From Chrysogorgia sp. JL179-B06 (taxonomy: Eukaryota; Cnidaria; Anthozoa; Scleralcyonacea; Chrysogorgiidae), in the NCBI GenBank assembly GCA_035772405.1, contig JAYKKM010000174.1, positions 196,001 to 260,000 on the forward strand: a DNA stretch of 64,000 bases, in the 5' to 3' direction. The stretch's first letter is position 1. The number at the start of each line of letters is the position of its first letter. Shown here in pieces: positions 12,285 to 23,100 of the stretch. A program made the position numbers and the translations under genes. The notes below the pieces were generated by a model. The model worked only from the letters and a program-made list of their open reading frames with translations. It was not told the origin of the DNA and ran no database searches.

Positions 12285-15169
12285 CTAAAAATTATGTAAA
12301 TCTCCAATGTAATAATTAGTCATGAGCAGTTCTGCATCTTGAGAATGGCCAACGTCTTGGAATGCTATTGTTGCATCAGCACCTAAATTGCATAAATCAG
12401 TAGTAAATAGCTATTAAGTAGTAAATTTCAAACGTAAACAGACATGAAAAAAATCGCTCGCTTAACGGTCGCTTGCAAATGGCAGTATAGAAAGTAAAGT
12501 AGTTAATCGTATAGACTAACATACAGTGACTACAAGTAGTTAATAATTAATACAGAAAGTAAAGAAGTTAATCATATACACTAACATACAGTGGCTAAGT
12601 AATTAATAATTAACACAGCAAGCAAAGCAATTGATAATATAGTTGATAATGTAATTTAGTCTATATGGAAATATAATCATATAAAATAGTGGTTACCACA
12701 CATGTCTATGAGCTGGGAGACACAGGTTAAAATCCTGGGTCGTACCTCCACTCAGGGTCTTAAAAATAATTGAGGACTAAAGTGCTGCCTTTGTAATAAT
12801 ATCAGCAAATGGTAAGACTTTCGGGTCTTCTCGGATAACGACCTTAAATCGTAAGCCTTCGGAACCCCTATAATTGGGCTTCTAGCCTGTTGGGGTATTC
12901 TGTTCACCTAAAAGTGTGATAAATCTAATATACTAAACTAACACTGTACCTGCTTCTCCAAATAGAACGATTTCACCACCAGGATGCTAAACATCAGGAA
13001 AAGTACAAATTCAAATATTTATTTTCAATTGACTACATATGACGATTTTAGGTGGACCTACAGTAAATTAGTCTTAAAGTGCCCATGACCCCAAATACAA
13101 TATTACTGGTATAGATTCTACATGAAGTGAATAGTTGAATACCAAAATATTTTATGATTTGAGCTTTGCGTTGATGTGCTATAAAGGTTTGTTTCAACTG
13201 AAATTCTAATGATGTGACGTCATTTACGGCATTTGGCTTTCTTTTCTGCTTTCCGTGTGATAGACTGGTTGAGGATTTGAGTGAAAAAGTTGATAAAATC
13301 TTTACTATAGTGGTCAAGTACATCATCAACGTTTGAGTTAGATTAATTTGCTTTAACAGTAGAATAGTGTATCTGAAATGATGCCGTAAATGACGTCACA
13401 CTCATTAGCATTTCGGACAAATAAACCTTTATAAAACATCAACGCAAAGCTCAAATCATAAAATATTTTGGCATTCAACTATTTACTTGATGTAGAATCT
13501 ATATTAGTAATATCGTATTTGGGGTCATGGGCACTTTAAACATATGGCGCTTTCCCATTACACGGTCAGACCGGTCTGTCCGGCAATATTTTGCTAAATG
13601 GAACACGATACGTTTGAGGAGTGCGGCTGGTCTACCCGGAAAATTTGGTCCTAATCAAGAGAAGGTTCATATATTCTGGCCGAACTAACCAGTCTGACCG
13701 TGTAAATGGAAAGCCCCCATATTATATATTAACTATATTATATATGTTACATAATTGTTAACTCATCGCTATTAGTCTTAAACATATTATATATTAATTA
13801 TATTAATAATATGTTACATAATTGTTAACTCATCGCTATTAGTCTTAAACATATTATATATTAACTACATGTATATTAATAATATATGTTACATAATTGT
13901 TAACTCACTTAAACATATTATATATTAACTTTAACTATATTATATATGTTACATAATGGTTAACTCACTTAAACATATTATATATTAACTATATTATATA
14001 TGTTACATAATCGTTAACTCATCGCTATTAGTCTTAAACATATTATATATTAACTACATGTATATTAATAATATATGTTACGTAATTGTTAACTCACTTA
14101 AACATATTATATATTAACTATATTATATATGTTACATAATGGTTAACTCACTTAAACATGATATTATATATTAACTATATTATATATGTTACATAATTGT
14201 TAACTCATCGCTATTAGTCTTAAACATATTATATATTAACTACATGTATATTAATAATATATGTTACATAATTGTTAACTCACTTAAACATATTATATAT
14301 TAACTATATTATATATGTTACATAATGGTTAACTCACTTAAACATGATATTATATATTAACTATATTATATATGTTACATAATTGTTAACTCATCGCTAT
14401 TAGTCTTAAACATATTATATATTAATTATATTAATAATATGTTACATAATTGTTAACTCATCGCTATTAGTCTTAAACATATTATATATTAACTACATGT
14501 ATATTAATAATATATGTTACATAATTGTTAACTCACTTAAACATATTATATATTAACTTTAACTATATTATATATGTTACATAATGGTTAACTCACTTAA
14601 ACATATTATATATTAACTATATTATATATGTTACATAATCGTTAACTCATCGCTATTAGTCTTAAACATATTATATATTAACTACATGTATATTAATAAT
14701 ATATGTTACATAATTGTTAACTCACTTAAACATATTATATATTAACTATATTATATATGTTACATAATGGTTAACTCACTTAAACATGATATTATATATT
14801 AACTATATTATATATGTTACATAATTGTTAACTCATCGCTATTAGTCTTAAACATATTATATATTAACTATATTAATATGTTACGTAATTATTAACTCAT
14901 CACTGCCTCGTGATCAGCGCAAGGTTGATATCAGAATTTCAATAATTTGAATCATGTCTATGGTGTATTTGTTTTCGCGTCTATACAATGTAGTTTTTTA
15001 AATGTGTAAAGAAGTGGTGATGAAAAATCTAACTGTATTTATATTGTGCAGCAGCTTCGCGTACCTCATTTACGAAATTCGTAACGTCATACACTTTTCC
15101 GCTTATGGCAATCCACAAATCGTCTTTACTGTTGTGCCGAGATATCTGTTCTAAAGTAAAAACAGACAT
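12285..15169 (-). CDS. cytochrome b5, diverged copy C, no anchor (3 exons, 79 aa)
   Basis: Third cytochrome b5 of the cluster. Minus-strand exons are 15065-15169, 12950-12986 and 12285-12382. Exon 1 has WIAISGKVYDVTNF, exon 2 HPGGEIVL and exon 3 QDVGHSQDAE, so both heme-ligand histidines are present. Exon boundaries match those of copies A and B. In exon 3 the reading frame meets a TAG directly after GDLHNF. That TAG is also the last triplet before a possible GT donor, so splicing there would not remove the stop. No tail-anchor exon was recognised to the left. It is either a soluble cytochrome b5 or a gene decaying from the 3' side. The large first intron holds the AT-rich satellite and two fold-back elements. 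Confidence 0.75.
12685..12930 (+). repeat. tRNA-derived SINE
   Basis: The 5' part resembles a tRNA with an A-box-like TGGTTACCACACATGTC and a B-box-like GGTTAAAATCC. The 3' part ends CTGTTGGGGTATTCTGTTC. The same 3' part occurs inverted at 56090-56210, showing a dispersed family. Confidence 0.65.
13073..13540. repeat. fold-back MITE in cytochrome b5 C intron
   Basis: Inverted arms of about 150 bp begin TTAAAGTGCCCATGACCCC and end with its complement. They include TTTGAGCTTTGCGTTGATG. The interior has two copies of a GACGTCATTTACGGC-type motif in opposite orientation. Confidence 0.85.
13546..13718. repeat. short fold-back MITE
   Basis: GCTTTCCCATTACACGGTCAG at the left is matched by its near-complement (CTGACCGTGTAAATGG) at the right. 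This gives imperfect terminal inverted repeats of about 30 bp on an element of about 170 bp. Confidence 0.75.
13725..14910. repeat. AT-rich satellite with higher-order structure
   Basis: Tandem units of roughly 60 bp contain ATATTATATATTAAC, ATATATGTTACATAAT and GTTAACTCA, with or without TCGCTATTAGTC. Several unit variants recur in the same order, giving a higher-order period of a few hundred bp. The array lies in an intron of cytochrome b5 C. Confidence 0.9.
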
Positions 15170-17187
15170 GTCTACGAGCGTCGAGAGGATCAGTCCTGAC
15201 TCCTGGACTCTTTCAAACGAAGTTGAGCGTATTGTTTGACGAAGTCCTTCACGTTAAGTAAACATTCGAAGTTTTTAGAGTCGTTTATCTGGACCGCCGC
15301 CGTCTACTGTCAGATGATTAAGTGTAACATTTTCGCGAATAATTGTCAATTCGTAGTTTGTTTACCGCCAACCCGTGCATTTGATTGGCTAATTTCTACT
15401 TGTGACATTCTAACAGTGACATTTTGGCATATATATATATATAAGCCCTATTTATTTTATTTCCTCCGCGTCACTAAATTCTTGGCAGTTTACCACCTTT
15501 TCACTTTGCTCAATTATCACGAGTTCGCTCGTGGCACGTGCAATTAAACTCGAAAAACTTGAAACTTGAAAAATATACGGAAAAATTGACACTGAAAAAT
15601 TGAAAATATATTTTTATTTCTTATTAAATATCGGTATATAACATTACAATACCCGATAATGAATAAAGTTTTACAAGGTCATAATGAATAAAAATGTTTT
15701 ACAAAGTGTGATAATGAATAAAAATGTTTTAAGGTGATAATTGATAAAAAGGGCTGTCGTTTCATTTAAAGTATCCCGAATTTAAAACCAAACGGCCAAA
15801 CCTTACCCTAACCCTAACCCTAGACCTAATACTAACCCGAACTTTTACGATGATGCTTTTATATTTTAAAAATAACAACTGATTTTAATTTCGGGATTTA
15901 TATCCGCGTATAAATTGACTGCAAAATTACCAATTGCTTTAAAACTCTAACTAAAAATATATATAATGATTATACAAGTAGAATACTGTATTCGTTGAAA
16001 CAATGATGGATTATAAATAAAATATTAAACTACACGCGTTAAAATGTGTCACAAATGATAAAATGTGTCACAAATGTTAAAATGTGTCACTACCTGCGTC
16101 ACAACGCAGCCGCCTGTTTCCGGCGGAAACAGGCGGCTGCCGGGTTTGAAAAGGCCGGATGTGATGTAGCTAGTAAAAATGCAGAATCTGTTGCAGTCGA
16201 GAATTCAATATCTAAAATTTTAAAATCGAGACTTAAATATGTTGTAATGTTGGGTGCAGATGAATCCAATAGGTGTTTTATTATATCGAACAAAATATCT
16301 TAACGCAAAGATGTTTCTTCGCACGTAAACAGTGAAAAGGTTACTGTCCAATATGGTGCTGTATGATGTATCGTAAAATATTGCACTGTCACGTGTCGAC
16401 TGCGCATCAAAATGACATGTTCTGTGTCGGGATAAAACTTATTTTAATTCATAACATCAGGCTAAAACCACAATAGACATTTGTATTTCTATTTACATTT
16501 GCAAATTCGTTATACTGAATTCCCCAGCCTGATGTTATGAATAGCGTAGAGTCTGGCTGCTATTAATAGCTCAAAAAGCGGACAAACAAACCAAATTTGA
16601 CTCACAAATTATTGCAAATGAGCTATTTCTTTTGTTATGGCCGCACTAATTATGGGTAAAAGCGGACAAACATCGGTACTGACTACTGACGTCATCTTGA
16701 CGGAGCGCTATTGAAATAAGTTTTATCCCGACGCAGAACGCGTCATTTTGATGCGCAGTCGACATTATGAACTGTAGCTCTGTAAATCGGCAACACTACA
16801 TCGCACAGTGGATATTGGGACACTTGGTAAACTATTTCAAAAAGTTGTAAAATATGGCAAGTTTTTTGGACTTCGTAAACAACAAAAAATTCCATAAAAT
16901 CTGGTACATTTAACCATAATTCCTTGCGCGCAGTAAACATTGAATCTCGTAGATATAGCAGAGGATAGAGTTTCAAAAAGATTAAGTTTGGTAAAAAGGA
17001 AGCTTTTACGTATTTAGTTCATGTTTACAAGGTAAACAATGTTTAGCTGTTATTACAGGTGAGTTAAGGTCGCAAAGCATTCTGGTAAAATGTACCGCCG
17101 CCATCTTTTTCGGTACCGTCAATTAAAAACGGTAAAAATGAGTGAATAAATTACCCAGTCCACACATAAAAACTTATCAAACTATCT
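15170..17187. other. intergenic DNA between cytochrome b5 C and the ML-domain gene
   Basis: No gene was recognised. It contains a GC-rich hairpin at 16107-16141 (arms GCAGCCGCCTGTTTCC) and three AAATGTGTCAC direct repeats just before it. It also holds the fold-back element at 16395-16763. The ORFs here are short and low in information. Confidence 0.5.
16395..16763. repeat. fold-back MITE, TIR GTCGACTGCGCATC
   Basis: The left end GTCGACTGCGCATCAAAATG and its inverted partner at the right continue into GGGATAAAACTTATTT on both sides. An internal piece (TTGCAAATGAGCTATTTC, TTGTTATGGCCGCAC) is also found inverted near 45050-45130, so the family is dispersed. Confidence 0.8.
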
Positions 17188-20100
17188 CTAAATTTCGAAT
17201 TCAGCTTCGATTTTCCCTAAACATTTGTTATCTTGGTTGGTGACGTGTCCAATAGCCACAAAATACCCCTGAAAGAAATATGGAAAAATAAAGACTCAAA
17301 TTTCAGGGTTTCTGCTAGATTTATGTCAAAAAGTAGGAGAAAAGTAGGAATAAAGAAAACGTAATTAGGTTTCCTTGTCTGCCAAAAATTTCATCTTCAT
17401 GAACTTTTTTCCTGTTAAAGTTATATGAACGTGATGTCACAAGAGGCATTTTTGTGGCAAGTAACAAAAGAAAAGTGGTTTGGAATGGCTCTTGTGACAT
17501 CTCATCCGATAACTTTGACAGCAAAAAACTCCATGAAGATGAAATTTTCGGCTGACAATATATATTATGATTTTGCTCAGGAAGACCCAAATATTACGGA
17601 TATGTAAAATCCCCAAACGTGAGATAGATATAAAAGACAGGGATAAAATGCTAAAAGTTACCTTTGGAACATGACTTGGAAATGCCTTTGATTCGTAAAT
17701 AGAAATCAGGGTACCTTATGTCAGAGTAAAATGTCAATTGATTGGAACATTAATAATTAGACATAAGAATATCTATTGTTAAATATATTGCAATACTATA
17801 TATAGTAGAATTGTTCCACGATATATAGTATTGTAACGATTGTAACATATTCTTAGATATTGTTTGTTGTAATATATTCTTAGATATATGAAATATTTGC
17901 AAGCAAATAGGATTTTTATATCTTCCATCTGTCGAATTTATATTTTATTAAAGTGTCAATTTGAATAATGTAATAGCTAATGTTCGATGTCATATTACCA
18001 TAATCGGAAGGGGGTCTGTCGTGGCACGTGGGATTTCAGGTGTCATGTGATAACTCATTCACATGTCCAGCCTCAGTTGCCCTGTCCTTCAAGATATGGA
18101 TTCATCTACACCTCTAGGCGTCTCCCTCCCCCAAGAGCCTGCATTGCAGGCTACCTCTTGAAGGACAGGGCAACTGAGGCTGGACATGTGAATGAGTTAT
18201 CACATGACACCTGAAATCCCACGTGCCACGAATCAAAATATCATGTCTAGTTTGAGTCCAGGACTGGGGAATCAAACGCGCAACACGGCTCGTGATCATC
18301 GGTACAATCTCGTACCCGGATCTAGCTAGCTGCATTTAGTTACAAGGGCGCATATTGTAAACTTAAAATTCAGTCGTATCTTGAGTCCATGTGGCGATTA
18401 TTCAGATTCACACGCGCGGCCGGGGGCGCTTGGGTCTGGGAACGAGATTGCTATGGAGCACGAAGCAGTACGTACTTACCTTTTTTCATGGGACATTTAA
18501 TTGCTTCGACTCCCATGCGACAAACATCAAATGTCTCATTGTACAAAGCTCGTCCGTGATACATCGCAACTATATTCGCTTTTCCATTTACAAGGTCATC
18601 CGCTTCATAAAAAATATATATAATGAATTACTGAACTACAGTAAAAACCCGCGAGTAAGAACCTGCGTTTCCCCAAGTTAGCCTAAACAGGTTCTTATAT
18701 AAATGGTACTTAGCACAAATTGAGGCTATTTAGGTTCTTAAATAGGTTCTTACTTTCTAAAGAAAAAAATACATTGTAGCTAATAGAATTTAGTGGTATT
18801 CAGCCTGTATTCCTTATGATATAACATCTGCATACCATGTAAGTGTTTATAAAGAAATTCATGACAAAAACAGACTCTGTATAAACAATATATATATACA
18901 GTTACAGTAGTAGTGTATATATGCGGGTTCCAGCCCAAAATCTCATAAAAATCTCATTTTCTCGAGTACCACTTTATTTTCCCTGATTAAACCCTGATTA
19001 AATAGTCACTCGCTATTAGCCCCCCCCTCGTTTTCTCGAGTAAGAGATTCTCCAACAAGTTATCAGGGAAATTAGACGGAGCTTTTTATTCTCTTGACGC
19101 CCCGCCCCCAATCGAAAAAAAACTTAATCTCACTTTTTAATTTATTCACAAAACCACGTTCCATTCTAGGGCGTGGTACATTTCAAAAATAGACCCCGAA
19201 CTTATGCTAATTAGCTGTGACGTCATCATTACGCCCCGCCCACCTGTCAATCAAAACTTGTTTCGCGTTCCGTTTCAAAAACGGGTCCCGAACTTATGCT
19301 AATTAGCGATGACGTCATCATTACGCCCCACCCCCTTTTCTTTTGATTGACACCTGTCAATCAAAACTTGTCTCACATTTCACTATGCTAAATAGCAATG
19401 ACGCCCCGCCTCCTTTTCTTTTGATTGACACCCCTCAATCAAAACTTTGGTCAGCGGTCGCTCGCAAAACCTTGTTTCAATTTTCTGAAATCGAAATTTG
19501 GTCTTTAGTCTTTTAGAGAATCTCCTCCTCCTCCTCCTCGCGAGGTCTCCTCCTCCTCCTCCTCCTCGTTCCGATTTTCTGAAATCGAGATTTGACCCGA
19601 AGTCTTCTTGACCTAGGCAAAATGCCAACTCGAAAATCAAACCCTACAGGAATGGTGGCGTCAGACTATCTCTATTGTACTTGTGGCCACAAAGCGTCGG
19701 AAACTGGGATGAGACTCCACACGAAGGTCGCCCACGGCGCAAAGCCAAAAACGAGAGACTTCTTGTGTTTAAAGTGCAATGTCGTTATCCCTGGTGGAGG
19801 AAAGGAGTTTGCCAAACACGAAATGGAGACGCATCGAAGGGAGCACGACAATAATCCACAAAAGTGGTTCACCAGCGGTTAAAGATGACCTCTCGAAATA
19901 TAGTACCCTTTTCGTTTTGATTGACACCTGTCAATCAAAACTTTGGTCAACTCACTCCTCCTCCTCACTGTCGCTGTGGATCGTCTGCATCCTCTCGCTT
20001 GCAGCAACCACCGCTGACGATTTCTTGTCCGAAAAGTCAGCCAAATGCGCCACGCTCGTCTTTCTTCCTCGCTCAACGTCTCCGTCGACGAAGTCGCTAG

Positions 20101-23100
20101 TATTTTCAGACGATTGGCTTCCCCCAGTCCTTAGATCATAATTGCCACCACCTTATATCCAACCCACCCAGCACTAACGGCGAGCACCCCCTCTGTCACC
20201 GACAAGTACTTTTGCATCTCCGGTGATGGTGTGTAGTAGTCGTTCAACTCTGGTCTCTTTTGGAACTTTGCAGTCTTGCGAAGCGTCGCTGAAAGCACGT
20301 CGAGAGCCGCGTTCGTGTCGTTGATGCTGTGGTTTGCGTCCGACAAGGCGAGACGTAGTCGCGCAACTTTGTCTCTGTGAGCCACCTCTTGCTCGTTCCA
20401 CAATTCCCTATCTCGCGTGAGTTTCTCCATTGCGAGATTGTGGCGACTGATCTCCTCACCATATTTGTTCCCCTCGAGGTGTTTGAAAAGGAATCCTGCA
20501 CCTGCGAACGCAAGTGCGTTGAATAGTCCACCTGCCATCATTGCCATATCTTTATCTTACTGAGCAAATCTTGAGCAACTTTTGAGCAAATCTTGAGCAA
20601 AACCGATTTGCTTGCTTTTTGCTCACTTTCTAGTGAGCTTTGCTTTGAGCAACTTTTGAGCAAATCTTGAGCAAATCGACTTTGCTGCGTAGCAACTTTT
20701 GAGCAACTTTTGAGCAAATCTCAAGCAAACCCAAGCAAATCTTTGTGAGTAAGATAAAGATATGAGTGAAGCAACAGAGACAATCACGTCCCAAAAACCC
20801 AAGGATCCAAAGAAGGTTGAGGGAGGAAAGAGACTCGCCGCGATTAGCAAAGCTGCAAAGGCGAAGAAGGCTCAAGAAAGACTTGAGCAAAGCGAGGGAC
20901 AACGATCACGAGAGAGCAACCAACTCGTTGGTAAGCTTGGGTACGTTGTTGGAGCGATTGGTGTCGTTGGAGGGTTGTACTTTTACTTCAAACGTGACGA
21001 CGAGCCTCCACCTCGCCACGTCGTCTTCGACTCCTCGGAGGCAAACGCTCCATCGTGTTCTAGAGCATCTTCCGATGCAGACCAGGCCAAAGATTGTTCA
21101 GACCTTGAGTCTTTTGATTAAAAACTTTTCTCGTGTAATAAAAGGATGTCAGATCGAAAGGAAATAATGAACGAGGTGTACGACGCTCTGCTCTACACCA
21201 CCGCAGGAGTTGGTATTAGCATGGTGTCGAGGAAAATTCTCGGAGAATCTCTCAGCGCGCCAACCACGCTCGTGGGAACATTGAAACTCGCAGTCGCAAT
21301 CAGCGCTGGAACGATCGCTGTGAAATACGCACAACAAAAGAAGCTTATCCCAGACGACCCTTTCAAGTGAGTCGTTCGACGTGTCTCGTTTTATAAGCTT
21401 TTGCTTATAAAATCACCTTGTATCCTCAATAGACTGTGTCGCACTCTTCCTCTGAGTCTGACTCAAAGACGAATTCCATCGCTGCGTTGGCTGTCTCACG
21501 CTTTGGCTTTGACTCGACCACCTTTGGCTTTGACTCTCGAAGGGGTAGGAGACGTTTCATCCTCGTCCCACTTGGCTCCACCACGACCTCGTGCAACTTG
21601 ACTTGCAAGGAGATGCGAGCGCCAACAAAGATAGACTCAATCTTCACTGCACCGTTTGCCCAGCAGTGTTTTCCCATGAGTGACTGAACCTCCACCGGGT
21701 TGTTGTCAGGGTCAAAGAACTGCGTGAGGAACTTGTCTTGCTTTTTGTGATAGATCAGTTTCGCATACAGCGTTGGACCACGACCGGGGACCCTTTGAAG
21801 AGTGGTTTTCCCAGTCTTCTTGTCCTCAACCTTCTCCGTCTTCCAATAGAGGGGGTTTAGTCCACCTTTGGACTTGGTGAGATCGCTGTGCTCCAATTCG
21901 AATCGGTCGATCTCTTCGCGGTTTTCGACCAAGTGGTCGATACAATTGTCGACAATGGCGTCAAAGGTGTTCACCCAGACTTCCTCTTCTTTTGTAGGAC
22001 CATCGCGGTTCCACAAACACAGGGGAAAGGTAAAACCAGTGACCTTGCCAGTCTCTTGACTCGTGTTCTCCGAGACTCCAAACGAATACAGGCGCTCAGT
22101 GGGGATGATGAGCTCACCCTCCGTCCCGTCCTCGTTGCGAGTGGAAATGTTGATTCTCTTGAACGTAAGCTTGCTGTCTGGGATCTCTCCCGAAACAGGG
22201 TCAGAAAAGATCATGTGTTCTTTTGGGTCGTAACCCTTTGCGGATGTTAGCTGCGTGTTCTCGGTCATTTTGTTCCTACTCCTCGCAACTCCTTAAGCCG
22301 TTTTCAATTTCGTCTTTGAGCCGCTCGGCCTTTTTCCGCAAACCCTTCAAGTACCTCTTCCAACCATCAGCCATCGCCTTTTTGACTCGAGGACGTGTGT
22401 CTATCATCTCCTTTCTCTTCTAAACTCTTTTTCAAGCAATGTCGTACTCTAGCATCATGCTCTTGTTGATCCTTGAGATGTCGTCCGCCTCCAAGAAACC
22501 TTTCACGACTCTCAGACCATAGATCTCGCCTGACGTGCCTTTCGTTCTTTCCGTGCTCGCGAAACGTTCGTTGAAGAATATGGACCCGAACGGAGCACCA
22601 ATACTCTTAGTGTTCGCGTTAAAGGCTGAGCGAAACAACACCGTGTCGTTCACGCGTAGGTGACTACCTTTCATCAACCAATGACAAGATACGAGATGTT
22701 TGTCGGTCCCTACAAGACCAGGGGGTAGCGTACAATTGTACTCCTTTACAGGCCACCCCCCACCGTACGATAGTCGATTAGTAAGCCCTATTTTGTAACC
22801 TATAAATTTGTCGTGACTCCCATTGTCGTTACCAACGACGTACCCGTAACCACCGGACGACGGGATAGCCAACAACTTGAAAACCATAAATATAGAGACA
22901 TTGGTGTTCATAAGCGCTGGACAGTCGAAGACCATTCTGTCATTAACCAAATTCTTCACAGCGTCACCGTCGACATTTACGGTGGGACTTTTGAGGAACG
23001 TGTTTTGATGAAGACGAGATGTCCCGTCTTCTATTTGCTCCACCTTGTTGCTTCCTCCAGCGGCGTTATGATAGGTCACCTTTGCGTTTTTAACGTTCAC

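Noticed and set aside
15800..15835. Interstitial telomere-like CCCTAACCCTAACCCTA
   Set aside because: Fewer than three units, so it may be chance or a decayed insertion; not enough to call a telomeric site.
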